The notes: a model not told the origin generated them from the sequence alone. Shown: positions 41,689-50,357, counted from the stretch's first letter. The stretch is 58,406 nt of DNA from Pseudomonadota bacterium (GCA_963205235.1 CAUJIP010000071.1:1-58406), one strand, 5' to 3'. Made by a program: numbers and translations.

Positions 41689-42861
41689 TCAGAGCGCGAT
41701 GCGGCAGTGGGTTGGCGCGCGGAATTCCCAGCCGCGGAATTCGGGCGGTTGATCGGCGAAGGTGAGGGTCGGGAAAGCCTCAAGCAGCACCCGCATCGTG
41801 ATGTCGATCTGGGCCTTGGCGAACCATTTCCCGGCGCAGAAATGGCTGCCCTGGCCAAAGGCCATATGCGCCTTGGACGGGCGGAAGATATCGAACCGGT
41901 CGGGATAGTCCCAGCGCGCCTCGTCCCGGTTGGCCGAGGCGAAGATGCATGAGACGGGCGTGCCTTCGGGAATGGAGATGCCGTTGACCGTCGTGTCCTT
42001 CGTGGCGGTCCGCATCATCGTGCCGATGGGGGCGATCCAGCGCAGGCCCTCGTCAATCGCCTGCGGCAGCAGCCCGTCGATGTCGGCGCGCAGGGCGGCC
42101 AGTTGCGCCGGGTCCTGCATCAGACCGACCAGCAGGTTCGCCGCACCGTGGCCGGGTTCCTGCATCCCGCCCAAGAGCGTGATCTTTACCGAGGGCAGGA
42201 TCATCTCGGGCGGCCGGGTCTGGCCTTCGGGCATTCCGGCATGAAGGAGATGCGAGAGCGGCGACTGGTCCGGCGTCTTGGCAAGCCGTTCGAGGAGGGG
42301 GAGTGCGACGGATTCAATCTCGGCCACAACCGACTGACAGATGGCATCGCGGGCCGGGTCGCGTTCAAAGTTGATCGCGCCCTGCGAAAGCCCGTGGAAC
42401 CAGCGGCGCAGGGTCGGGGTATCGACCTCCATGAAGCCGAAAGACCGTGCAAGGGCGAGGGCCGAGACGGGTTCGAAATATTCGGTCAGAAGGTCGTTCG
42501 ACCCCGAGGCGAGGAAGGATTGCAACTGCGCCTCGGCGATCGGGCGGACGAGGGTTTCGATATAGTCGGCCACGCGCTTCGGGCGGTAGTGCGGCTCGAT
42601 CCCGCCGCGCAGGGCCTGGTGCATCGAGCCGTCAGAGGTCAGGACATTCGGCTGACCGAAGGCCGCGTTCACCGGGGCTTCGGGCGAGACGGCGGTGAAA
42701 TCGGGGTGCCGCGCGATGGTTTCCACATCGGCCCAGCGGGTGGCGAACCAGCAGTTGGCCGCCGGAACCGGGGCAATCGGGTCGTCGGCGCGCAGGCGGG
42801 TGTAGACGGGATAGGGGTCCCGATCCAGATCGTCGATGGAAATGGTTTCGGAATAGCGCAT
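41689..42861 (-). CDS. Cytochrome P450
   Basis: This 390-residue bacterial class I P450 has the haem-binding loop AFGQGSHFCAGKWF with thiolate Cys342, EGLRW (ExxR) in the K helix, and ASANRDEARWDYPDRFDIFR, the family's conserved stretch. In the I helix the usual acid-threonine pair is replaced by GGMQEPGHG, in which Glu is followed by Pro where Thr is expected, so oxygen activation may differ. The ATG at 42861 follows AGGGGGCGAGAC. No ferredoxin or reductase gene is adjacent. Substrate unknown. Confidence 0.93.
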   Translation of the reverse strand: MRYSETISIDDLDRDPYPVYTRLRADDPIAPVPAANCWFATRWADVETIARHPDFTAVSPEAPVNAAFGQPNVLTSDGSMHQALRGGIEPHYRPKRVADYIETLVRPIAEAQLQSFLASGSNDLLTEYFEPVSALALARSFGFMEVDTPTLRRWFHGLSQGAINFERDPARDAICQSVVAEIESVALPLLERLAKTPDQSPLSHLLHAGMPEGQTRPPEMILPSVKITLLGGMQEPGHGAANLLVGLMQDPAQLAALRADIDGLLPQAIDEGLRWIAPIGTMMRTATKDTTVNGISIPEGTPVSCIFASANRDEARWDYPDRFDIFRPSKAHMAFGQGSHFCAGKWFAKAQIDITMRVLLEAFPTLTFADQPPEFRGWEFRAPTHCRIAL

Positions 42862-42972
42862 GTCTCGCCCCCTGCCCGTGCGGGAAGGCTTGCCCGGGTT
42901 TGTTAACATGTCAAGCGTCGGGTGGTTCGCAGCGGGTATCAAATTGAGCGCCTTGCGGCGCAAGTCTTTTGC

Positions 42973-43085
42973 CTCGTCGTCGGGGCTTCGCCCTCCTCCT
43001 CAGAGTTGGGGGCGCTTCGCCCCCCACGCCGGTTTGCCTGAAGGGGCAAACCGGCTTCCCCCCGAGGATATTTGTCGCAAGGTGA
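42973..43085 (+). repeat. GGATATTTG mosaic repeat, extended copy d
   Basis: Module order is CGTCGTCGGGGCTTCGCCCT, hairpin GGGGGCG/CGCCCCC (43008-43024), variable hairpin GCCGGTTTGCC/GGCAAACCGGC (43028-43055, 11 bp perfect), then TTCCCCCCGAGGATATTTG. It parallels the inverted copy at 17946-18060. It fills most of the 285-base gap between the divergent P450 and M3 peptidase genes. Confidence 0.8.
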
Positions 43086-43146
43086 AAGGGCATGGGTGGA
43101 CCTTTGCGGACCGGGTGCCTAGCTTCCCTTGCAAAGGAGATCCGCG

Positions 43147-45156
43147 ATGAATGTGCTTTTGGCGACTTGGGACACCCCCTTCGGCCTGCCACCCTTTGCG
43201 ACGCTGAAGGACGATGATTTCGGGCCGGCCTTTGATGGGGCCTTGGCGCGGGCCAAGGCTGCCGTGTGGGCAATTGCCGGGGGGCCAGGGACGGGGTTTG
43301 CCGAGGTGATCGAGGCGCTGGAACTGGCGGATGCCGATCTGGATCGGGTGGCGGGGGTCTTCTACAACCTTGCCGGGGCGGATTCGACCGAAGCGCGCGA
43401 GGCCTTGATGCGCGCGCTTGCGCCGAAGATGAGCGCGCATTCCAGCGAGGTCACCAACAACAAGGCGCTCTGGGCCAAGATCGACGCCCTGTGGCAGGGG
43501 CGCGAGGGGCTGGGGCTGACGGCCGAACAGGACCGGGTGCTGGAGTTGTACCGGCAGATGTTCGTCCGATCGGGTGCCGCGCTGGAAGGAGCGGAAGCCG
43601 AGCGGCTGACCGCCGTGAAGGCACGGTTGGCGGTATTGGGGACGCAGTTTTCGCAGAACCTTCTGGCCGATGAACGCAGCTGGTTCATGGAGATCGGCGG
43701 GGCGGATCTGGCCGCCTTGCCGGAGTTCGTGCAGGCGGCGGCGAAGGCGGCGGGCGAGGAACGGGGGTCAGGGCCGGTCATCACGCTGAACCGCTCGCTC
43801 GTGGTGCCGTTCCTGCAGTTTTCGCCGAACCGGGCCTTGCGCGAGAAGGCCTATGAGGCCTGGGTGGCGCGGGGGGCGAATGGGGGCGAGACGGACAACC
43901 GCGGGATTGCGGCGGAGATTCTGGCGCTTCGGGCGGAGCGGGCAAAGCTGCTCGGCTACGCGGACTTCGCGGCCTACAAGCTGGAACCCGAGATGGCGAA
44001 GACACCGGCGGCGGTGCGCGACCTGTTGATGCGGGTCTGGGAACCGGCGCGTGCCAAGGCCGTGGCGGATGCGGGCGTGCTGGAGGCGATGCTGAAGGCC
44101 GACGGCTTTGCCGGACCGCTGGAGCCTTGGGACTGGCGCTATTATTCCGAGAAGCGGCGGAAGGCCGAGCATGATCTGGATGAGGCAGCGTTGAAGCCCT
44201 ACCTGTCGCTGGACGCGATGCTTGGGGCGATGTTCGACTGTGCCAACCGGCTGTTCGGGCTGGAATTCCGCGAAATCGACGGGCCCTTCTATCATCCCGA
44301 TGTTCGCGGTTGGGAAGTTACCCGGGGGGGTAACCATGTGGCGGTCTTCCTGGGCGATTACTTTGCAAGGGGGTCGAAACGCTCGGGCGCGTGGTGTTCG
44401 GCCATGCGGTCGCAGAAGAAGCTGGGCGGCGACCAGCGCCCGGTGGTGGTGAACGTCTGCAACTTTGCCAAGGGCGACCCCTGCCTTCTGTCCTATGACG
44501 ATGCGCGGACCCTGTTCCACGAATTCGGCCATGCCCTGCACCAGATGCTGTCGGATGTGACCTATGGGTTCATCAGTGGCACCAGCGTTGCCCGCGATTT
44601 CGTGGAACTGCCGAGCCAGCTTTATGAACATTGGCTGGAGGTGCCCTCGGTGCTGGAGGCCCATGCCCGCCATCATGAGACGGGCGAACCGATGCCTGCC
44701 GACATGTTGCAGCGGCTGTTGGCGGCGGCGACCTATGACCAGGGCTTTGCCACGGTCGAATTCGTGTCCAGCGCCATGGTGGATCTAGAGTTTCACACCG
44801 GAACACCCCCGGCGGACCCGATGCAACGGCAGGCGGAGGTGCTGGAAGGTCTGGGCATGCCGCGCGCGATCCGGATGCGCCATGCCACGCCGCATTTCGC
44901 ACATGTGTTCAGCGGCGACGGCTATTCCAGCGGCTATTACAGCTACATGTGGTCCGAGGTGATGGACGCCGATGCCTTCGAGGCGTTCGAGGAGGCGGGC
45001 GATCCCTTCGACCCGGCGACGGCGGCAAAGCTTGAAAGGTTCATCCTGTCCGCCGGCGGGTCCGAGGACGCCGAGGCGCTGTATCTGAAGTTCCGGGGCA
45101 GGATGCCGGGCGTCGAGGCCCTGCTGAAAGGCCGGGGGCTGCTGGACGTGGCATGA
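43147..45156 (+). CDS. M3-family metallopeptidase (oligopeptidase A/Dcp-like)
   Basis: This 669-residue cytoplasmic zinc peptidase has the active site LFHEFGHALH with His458, Glu459 and His462, followed by ELPSQLYEHWL, which contains the third-ligand region, and the GDGYSSGYYSYMWSEVMDAD signature of the family. It has no signal peptide. Such enzymes degrade short peptides, including cleaved signal peptides. The ATG at 43147 follows AAAGGAGATCCGCG, an excellent ribosome binding site. The stop overlaps the start of the next small gene (ATGA), so the two are translationally coupled. Confidence 0.95.
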   Translation: MNVLLATWDTPFGLPPFATLKDDDFGPAFDGALARAKAAVWAIAGGPGTGFAEVIEALELADADLDRVAGVFYNLAGADSTEAREALMRALAPKMSAHSSEVTNNKALWAKIDALWQGREGLGLTAEQDRVLELYRQMFVRSGAALEGAEAERLTAVKARLAVLGTQFSQNLLADERSWFMEIGGADLAALPEFVQAAAKAAGEERGSGPVITLNRSLVVPFLQFSPNRALREKAYEAWVARGANGGETDNRGIAAEILALRAERAKLLGYADFAAYKLEPEMAKTPAAVRDLLMRVWEPARAKAVADAGVLEAMLKADGFAGPLEPWDWRYYSEKRRKAEHDLDEAALKPYLSLDAMLGAMFDCANRLFGLEFREIDGPFYHPDVRGWEVTRGGNHVAVFLGDYFARGSKRSGAWCSAMRSQKKLGGDQRPVVVNVCNFAKGDPCLLSYDDARTLFHEFGHALHQMLSDVTYGFISGTSVARDFVELPSQLYEHWLEVPSVLEAHARHHETGEPMPADMLQRLLAAATYDQGFATVEFVSSAMVDLEFHTGTPPADPMQRQAEVLEGLGMPRAIRMRHATPHFAHVFSGDGYSSGYYSYMWSEVMDADAFEAFEEAGDPFDPATAAKLERFILSAGGSEDAEALYLKFRGRMPGVEALLKGRGLLDVA

Positions 45157-45593
45157 CCGAAGGGGACTGCCTGGACGCTTTCCTGTCGCGCGATCCGCAG
45201 CGGATCTGGCAGGCCTGCGGCTGGGTGCGGACCTCGTGGGACCGGGCGGCGCTGCGGCGGTTGGCGGCTGAAAAGGCGCGGATCGAGGCGGCGACCAAGG
45301 GCATCGATCTGGGCGGCATGCTGCGACCCAATGCCCTCCTTCTGATGCGGGCCTTGCGGCGGCTGGATTATGCTCTGGGCGAGGGTTGTTTCTGCGCCCT
45401 TCTGCCCGAGGATGATCTTGCCGACCCTCGCCCGTTGGCCACGGCTGGGCATCTGACGCTGACCGAAGACCGGATCGACCCGGCCACCGGCGACGGGCAT
45501 CTGGCCTGCACTTGCAAGGCCTGCGGCACCGCTTACCTTGTGACCGAGGTGATGGGCTATCATTATCCTTGGTATCGCTGGGACCGGGCCTGA
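45153..45593 (+). CDS. Hypothetical protein with C-terminal Cys cluster, coupled to the peptidase
   Basis: This 146-residue protein is of no family that I recognise. The N-terminal half is helical and basic (RAALRRLAAEKARIEAATKG). Near the C-terminus is HLACTCKACGTAYLVTEVMG, where CxCxxC could bind a metal; other cysteines occur at positions 6 and 22 and in GEGCFCALL, so a zinc or iron site is possible. It starts at 45153 inside the peptidase stop codon and is probably cotranscribed with it, and 19 bases before mgtC. A role as an accessory factor of the peptidase is inference. Confidence 0.7.
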   Translation: MTEGDCLDAFLSRDPQRIWQACGWVRTSWDRAALRRLAAEKARIEAATKGIDLGGMLRPNALLLMRALRRLDYALGEGCFCALLPEDDLADPRPLATAGHLTLTEDRIDPATGDGHLACTCKACGTAYLVTEVMGYHYPWYRWDRA

Positions 45594-45612
45594 GACGAAA
45601 CGGAGAGACGGA

Positions 45613-46074
45613 TTGGACATCTTCGCAAACTTCGACCTTGATGACGCGCTGTCCCATCTGGTGGCGCTGGCGTTGGCCTATGGGCTGGCCTTGCCCATCG
45701 GGTGGAACCGCGAGAAAGAGGAACGCAGCGCCGGGGTGCGCACCTTTCCTCTGGTCGCGATGGCGGCCTGCAGTTTTGTCCTGATTTCCACCAGCCTGCC
45801 GGGGGCCACGCCGGACGTGCAGTCGCGCATTCTGGCAGGGCTGATGACCGGGATCGGCTTTGTCGGCGGCGGGGCGATCCTCAAGCAGGGAGACCGGGCG
45901 ACCGGCACGGCAACGGCGGCCAGTCTTTGGGCAACCGGGGCGATCGGGGCAGCGGTGGGCTATGGCGAGCTTGATATCGCCGTGATCCTGAGCCTGGTGA
46001 TCTTTCTGACGCTCACCTTGCTGGCCCCACTCCACAAAGCGGCTCAGAAGCGGGACGAGGAAGACCGCAAGTAG
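45613..46074 (+). CDS. MgtC/SapB family membrane protein
   Basis: This 153-residue inner-membrane protein has about four to five helices. ALPIGWNREKEERSAGVRTF followed by PLVAMAACSF is the MgtC signature with conserved charged loop, and GLMTGIGFVGGGAILKQGDR and TGTATAASLWATGAIGAAVG are typical. MgtC proteins modulate the F1Fo ATP synthase or magnesium homeostasis. The start is TTG at 45613 (LDIFANFDLDD), with CGGAGAGACG immediately upstream. Its stop codon abuts that of the convergent GlxA-type regulator with no spacer. Confidence 0.9.
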   Translation: MDIFANFDLDDALSHLVALALAYGLALPIGWNREKEERSAGVRTFPLVAMAACSFVLISTSLPGATPDVQSRILAGLMTGIGFVGGGAILKQGDRATGTATAASLWATGAIGAAVGYGELDIAVILSLVIFLTLTLLAPLHKAAQKRDEEDRK

Positions 46075-47031
46075 TCAGGGACGCAACGCCCCCGGCGCAT
46101 GGCCGAACCGGGCGCGAAAGGAACGTGACAGGGTCGAGGGGCTGGAAAAGCCGGTCCGCAGCGCGACTTCGGCCAGGGGGTGGCGGGTGTCGGTTAGCAT
46201 TCGCCGTGCGGCCTGCAGGCGCAGGTCCAGTGCATGGGCGGCGGGCGTGGTGCCCAATGCCTGCCGGAACAGGGTTTCCAGACGGCGGGCGGACAGGCCC
46301 ACGGCTTTCGCCGTCTCGCTGGCCGGTTCCGGCGCATCGATCTGCGCCTCCATCCGGGCCAGGGCGGCGGCGACACGGGGGTCAAGAACCGGGTCAGCCG
46401 GGGCGGTCTGCGGCTCGGTTCCGGGGCGTCCCTGGGTCAGGAAGCTCATCGCGACCTGGCGCGACAGGGCCGCGCCGTGGCGGGCGCGGATGAGGTGCAA
46501 CATGAAATCCGCCGCCGGGGCTGCTCCACTTATCGTCACGCGGTTGCGGTCGATCACAAAGCGGTCAGGCACGACATCAATATGCGGATGGGCCGAGGCA
46601 AGGTCCTCAAGATCCTCCCAGTGGACGGTCGCGCGATAACCATCCAGCAACCCCGCCCGCGCCATGACCCAAGGCCCTGCATCGACACCGCCGACCAGCT
46701 GAAACCGGGGCGCGATCCGGCGCAATTCGTGGATCAGGGGGCGGGTGGCGACCTCGGCCAGCCGGTAGCCTGCGATCACGATCAGGGCATCCGCGCCGAC
46801 GGCATGGGACAGGGGGCCCGAGGACGGGAGTTCGATCCCGCAGGTCAATGGCACCGGCTGACCGTCAGGGGACACGACCCGCCAGCGATAGGCCTCATGC
46901 CCCAACTGGCGGTTGGCGTTCCGAAGCGGATCAAGGGCCGAGGCGACCTCAAGGATCGATGCCTGCGCCAGCACCAGAAGCGCGATGGTCAGGGGATGGT
47001 CCGAAGGCGCAAAGATGGCATTTTCCGTCAT
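46075..47031 (-). CDS. GlxA-type AraC-family regulator, likely carnitine regulator
   Basis: This 318-residue regulator has an N-terminal DJ-1/PfpI-like domain (TIALLVLAQASILEVASALD; ADALIVIAGYRLAEV; VGGVDAGPWVMARAGLLDGY) in which Cys is replaced, and a C-terminal AraC HTH pair (SARRLETLFRQALGTTPAAH; EVALRTGFSSPSTLSRSFRA). Pseudomonas CdhR, which controls carnitine dehydrogenase, belongs to this group. Divergent orientation from the BKACE/carnitine dehydrogenase genes makes it the probable local activator, responsive to carnitine or a product. The start ATG at 47031 has no strong ribosome binding site; an upstream codon at 47052 is possible. Confidence 0.88.
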   Translation of the reverse strand: MTENAIFAPSDHPLTIALLVLAQASILEVASALDPLRNANRQLGHEAYRWRVVSPDGQPVPLTCGIELPSSGPLSHAVGADALIVIAGYRLAEVATRPLIHELRRIAPRFQLVGGVDAGPWVMARAGLLDGYRATVHWEDLEDLASAHPHIDVVPDRFVIDRNRVTISGAAPAADFMLHLIRARHGAALSRQVAMSFLTQGRPGTEPQTAPADPVLDPRVAAALARMEAQIDAPEPASETAKAVGLSARRLETLFRQALGTTPAAHALDLRLQAARRMLTDTRHPLAEVALRTGFSSPSTLSRSFRARFGHAPGALRP

Positions 47032-47102
47032 GCAGATTTCGTAAACTGCCAACTGCGCTTTGGGAAGCCCGTTATGCTGTCGGCAAAACCGGGGAGGATT
47101 CC
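47032..47102. promoter_or_regulatory. Divergent promoter region of the carnitine locus
   Basis: This 71-base gap lies between the regulator and the BKACE gene. A TATGCT that could be a -10 box lies at 47073-47078, and GGGAGGATTCC is the ribosome binding site of the BKACE gene. The regulator's operator is expected here, but no clear inverted repeat is visible. Confidence 0.35.
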
Positions 47103-48017
47103 ATGCCGCTGAACATGAACAAGGAAGTATTTATCACCTGTGCCATCACGGGCTCGGGCGGCACGCAGGACCGCAGCCCGCATGTTCCGCGCAGCCCCAA
47201 GCAGATCGCAGACTCTGCGATTGCTGCGGCCAAGGCGGGTGCTGCGGTGGTGCATTGCCACGTCCGCGACCCCGAAACCGGCAAGCCCAGCCGCAAGCTG
47301 GAATACTACCGCGAAGTGACCGAGCGTATTCGTGACTCGGATACCGACGTCGTCCTGAACCTGACCGCCGGGATGGGCGGCGACATGTATTTCGACGGCA
47401 CCGAGAACATGACCGAAATGGCCGCGATTTCCGACATGTGCGGCGCGGAAGAGCGTGTCGCCCATATCGTCGAATGCCGCCCGGAAATCTGCACGCTTGA
47501 CTGCGGCACGATGAACTTCAACGAAGCCGACTATGTCATGGTCAACACCCCCGGCATGCTGCGCGACATGGCGCGGCGGATGACGGCGGCGGGTGTCCGG
47601 ATCGAGATCGAGGCGTTTGATACCGGCCACCTGTGGCTGGCCAAGCAGCTCCACTCCGAAGGCGTGATCCCCGACCCGGTCTTGGTGCAGTTGTGCATGG
47701 GCGTTCCGTGGGGTGCACCCGATGACCTGAATACCTTCATGGCGATGGTGAACAACGTCCCGGCAGGCTGGCACTATTCCGCCTTCGGCCTTGGCCGCAA
47801 CGAAATGGCCTATGTCGCCGCCGCCGTGCTGGCGGGGGGCAACGTCCGGGTGGGCCTGGAGGACAACCTGTGGCTGGAAAAGGGCGTCCTTGCCACCAAC
47901 GCCCAACTGGTGGAACGCGCCACGACCATCATCGAAGCAATGGGTGCCCGGGTGATCACCCCAGCTGAGGTCCGCGCGAAACTGCAACTGCAAAAGCGGG
48001 CGCCGGTCGCGAAGTAA
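47103..48017 (+). CDS. BKACE (DUF849) dehydrocarnitine-cleaving enzyme
   Basis: This 304-residue beta-keto acid cleavage enzyme has VVHCHVRDPETGKPS with zinc-ligand His51 and His53, LNLTAGMGG, and GVPWGAPDDLNTFMAMVNNV and GNVRVGLEDNLWLEKGV, the standard BKACE motifs. It transfers acetyl-CoA onto 3-dehydrocarnitine, giving betainyl-CoA and acetoacetate; the specificity is inferred from the next gene. The ATG at 47103 follows GGGAGGATTCC. It is the first gene of the carnitine operon and is separated from the dehydrogenase by a 108-base gap with a GGATATTTG repeat. Confidence 0.92.
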   Translation: MPLNMNKEVFITCAITGSGGTQDRSPHVPRSPKQIADSAIAAAKAGAAVVHCHVRDPETGKPSRKLEYYREVTERIRDSDTDVVLNLTAGMGGDMYFDGTENMTEMAAISDMCGAEERVAHIVECRPEICTLDCGTMNFNEADYVMVNTPGMLRDMARRMTAAGVRIEIEAFDTGHLWLAKQLHSEGVIPDPVLVQLCMGVPWGAPDDLNTFMAMVNNVPAGWHYSAFGLGRNEMAYVAAAVLAGGNVRVGLEDNLWLEKGVLATNAQLVERATTIIEAMGARVITPAEVRAKLQLQKRAPVAK

Positions 48018-48050
48018 GGTCCTGACACCGGGGCGCGGGCTGAACCCTGT

Positions 48051-48083
48051 GCCTCCGGCGGGGATATTTGGGCAAAGATGAAA
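48051..48083 (+). repeat. GGATATTTG repeat, copy e
   Basis: GCCTCCGGCGGGGATATTTG followed by GGCAAAGATGAAAT. It differs from the copy at 1876-1910 by only a few bases. It lies inside the carnitine operon between the BKACE and dehydrogenase genes. Confidence 0.8.
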
Positions 48084-48125
48084 TCAGGGCGCGTTCGGGT
48101 GGAACGGCGCGGCAGGGGAATTGAG

Positions 48126-49598
48126 ATGGCACGCAAGGCGGCAATCATCGGTGGTGGGGTTATCGGCGGCGGCTGGGCCGCGCGGTTCCTGTTGAACGGC
48201 TGGGACGTGGGCGTCTTCGACCCCGATCCGCAGGCCGAGCGCAAGATTTCCGAAGTCATGGCCAACGCCCGCGCCGCCCTGCCCGCGCTGTCGGACGTGC
48301 CGATGCCCAAGGAAGGCAAGCTGACCTTCCACGGCACGATTGGCGAGGCTGTCGAGGGCGCGGAATATGTGCAGGAGTCGGTCAGCGAACGGATCGAACT
48401 GAAGCACAAGGTCTATGCCCAGTTGCAACAGGCCAACCCTGGCGTGCTGATCGGCTCGTCGACCAGTGGCTTCAAGGCCAGCGACCTGCAAAAGGGCTCG
48501 CCTGCCCCGCAGAACATCATCGTGGCGCACCCGTTCAACCCGGTTTACCTCCTGCCGCTTTCGGAGGTGTCGGGGTCGCCCGCCAACCCGCCTGCCGTGG
48601 TGGAAAAGACGGTCGAGATCATGAAAGCCATCGGGATGTTCCCGCTGGTCATCCGGCATGAGATCGACGCCTTCATCGGCAACCGCTTCCTTGAGGCGGT
48701 CTGGCGCGAGGCCTTGTGGATGCTGAAGGACGGCATCGCCACCACCGAGGAAATCGACGACGCGATCCGCATGGGCTTTGGCCTGCGCTGGGGGCAGATG
48801 GGCCTCTTCGAGACCTACCGCGTGGCGGGCGGCGAGGCGGGCATGCGCCACTTCATGGCCCAGTTCGGCCCGGCCTTGAAATGGCCCTGGACCAAGCTGA
48901 TGGACGTGCCCGAATTCAACGACGAACTCGTCGACCTTGTCGCCAACCAGTCCGACGCGCAGTCCGGCATGTATTCGATCCGCGAGTTGGAACGCATCCG
49001 CGACCGCAACCTCGTGGGCTTCCTGCGCGCGCTGAAAGACCGGAACTGGGGCGCGGGCAAGGTTCTGAAGGAACACGACGAACGGCGCGCCGCCGCCCTG
49101 CATGCCGATCTGGCCAAGGGCGTTGACGCGGGCAATGCCGCGCCCCTGGCGATGTATCACGGCCAGGTCCTGCCCGGCTGGATCGACTATAACGGCCACA
49201 TGACCGAAAGCCGCTATCTGTTCGTCTGCTCGGAGACCTGCGACAATTTCCTGCGGATGATCGGCGCGGGGATGGATTACGTCGCGGCCGGCCATTCCTT
49301 CTATACCGCCGAGACGCATATCCGCCATCTGGACGAAGCCAAACTGGGCGACCAGATCCGGGGCGAGATGCAGATCCTGTCCGCCGACGAAAAGCGCTTT
49401 CGCAGCTTTGTGCGGATCATGGTCGGCGACACCTGCGTCGCCACGGTCGAACAACTGTGCCTGCATGTCGACATGAAGGCCGGCAAGACCGTTCCCGCCG
49501 ACCCGCAGGTCTGGGCGAAACTGGAAGCCGTCGCCAAGGCCCATGCCGGTCTGCCTATGCCCGAAGGCGCCGGTCGCGCGGTGGGGCAGAAGAAGTGA
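48126..49598 (+). CDS. L-carnitine dehydrogenase-betainyl-CoA thioesterase fusion
   Basis: This 490-residue fusion has as residues 1-~325 a 3-hydroxyacyl-CoA dehydrogenase-like domain: AAIIGGGVIGGGWAARFL binds NAD+, VAHPFNPVYLLPLSE holds catalytic His135, and DAFIGNRFLEAVWREAL follows. Residues ~345-480 are a hotdog thioesterase with GWIDYNGHMTESRYLFVCSE. The dehydrogenase oxidises L-carnitine to 3-dehydrocarnitine and the thioesterase frees glycine betaine from betainyl-CoA, flanking the BKACE step. The ATG at 48126 follows GGCAGGGGAATTGAG. The stop overlaps the GTG of the next gene. Confidence 0.93.
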   Translation: MARKAAIIGGGVIGGGWAARFLLNGWDVGVFDPDPQAERKISEVMANARAALPALSDVPMPKEGKLTFHGTIGEAVEGAEYVQESVSERIELKHKVYAQLQQANPGVLIGSSTSGFKASDLQKGSPAPQNIIVAHPFNPVYLLPLSEVSGSPANPPAVVEKTVEIMKAIGMFPLVIRHEIDAFIGNRFLEAVWREALWMLKDGIATTEEIDDAIRMGFGLRWGQMGLFETYRVAGGEAGMRHFMAQFGPALKWPWTKLMDVPEFNDELVDLVANQSDAQSGMYSIRELERIRDRNLVGFLRALKDRNWGAGKVLKEHDERRAAALHADLAKGVDAGNAAPLAMYHGQVLPGWIDYNGHMTESRYLFVCSETCDNFLRMIGAGMDYVAAGHSFYTAETHIRHLDEAKLGDQIRGEMQILSADEKRFRSFVRIMVGDTCVATVEQLCLHVDMKAGKTVPADPQVWAKLEAVAKAHAGLPMPEGAGRAVGQKK

Positions 49599-50350
49599 CC
49601 CGCCGCGTCCTGATCACGGCGGGGGCGAACGGGATCGGGCTGGTCATGGCCCGCGCCTTCGCAGCACTTGGCGACCACGTCTGGGTGACGGATGTGGATC
49701 AGGGCGCGGTCGCCGCCCTGCCCGCCGGTATCAGGGGCTCGGTGTGCGATGCATCGAACGAGGCCGCGATGGAGCTGCTGTTCGCCGAACTCGCCGCCGA
49801 TTGGGGCGGGCTGGACGTGGCCATCGCCAATGCCGGGATCAAGGGCCCGACCGCAGCGATCGAGGATATGCCGCTGGAAGGCTGGCACCAATGCCTTGGC
49901 GTCAACCTTGACGGCGCGATGCTGCTGGCACGCGGCTCGGCCCGGCTGATGAAGCCCAGGGGCAAGGGGGTGATCACCTTCATCTCCTCGACCAGCGGTC
50001 TTTATGGCACCCCGTTCCGCGCGCCCTATGTGGCGGCGAAATGGGGCGTCATCGGGCTGATGAAGACGGTGGCGATGGAGTTGGGGCCGCATGGCATCCG
50101 CGCCAATGCGATCTGCCCCGGTTCGGTGAACGGGCCAAGGATCGACCGGGTGATCGAAGCCGAGGCGCAGGCCAAGGGCATGACGGCAGAGGCGGTTCGC
50201 CAAGGCTACGCATCCGGTACGGCGATGAAACGACTGACCGACCCCGAAGACGTGGCCGACATGGCAATCTATCTCGCGTCGGACGCCGCGCGCATGGTCG
50301 CAGGCCAGGCGCTGGCGGTGGACGGCATGACCTACAACGTGGATCCGTGA
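49595..50350 (+). CDS. Short-chain dehydrogenase/reductase
   Basis: This 251-residue classical SDR has ITAGANGIGLVMARAFAALG as the NAD-binding loop, NAGIKGP, the serine in ISSTSGLYG and the catalytic YVAAKWG (YxxxK). The start is GTG at 49595, overlapping the stop of the carnitine dehydrogenase fusion (GTGA), so it belongs to the same transcript. Its role is unknown; a second carnitine-related alcohol dehydrogenase, for example for D-carnitine or a hydroxyacyl intermediate, would fit. Seven bases separate it from the acyl-CoA dehydrogenase gene. Confidence 0.9.
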   Translation: MTRRVLITAGANGIGLVMARAFAALGDHVWVTDVDQGAVAALPAGIRGSVCDASNEAAMELLFAELAADWGGLDVAIANAGIKGPTAAIEDMPLEGWHQCLGVNLDGAMLLARGSARLMKPRGKGVITFISSTSGLYGTPFRAPYVAAKWGVIGLMKTVAMELGPHGIRANAICPGSVNGPRIDRVIEAEAQAKGMTAEAVRQGYASGTAMKRLTDPEDVADMAIYLASDAARMVAGQALAVDGMTYNVDP

Positions 50351-50357
50351 GGGCAGT

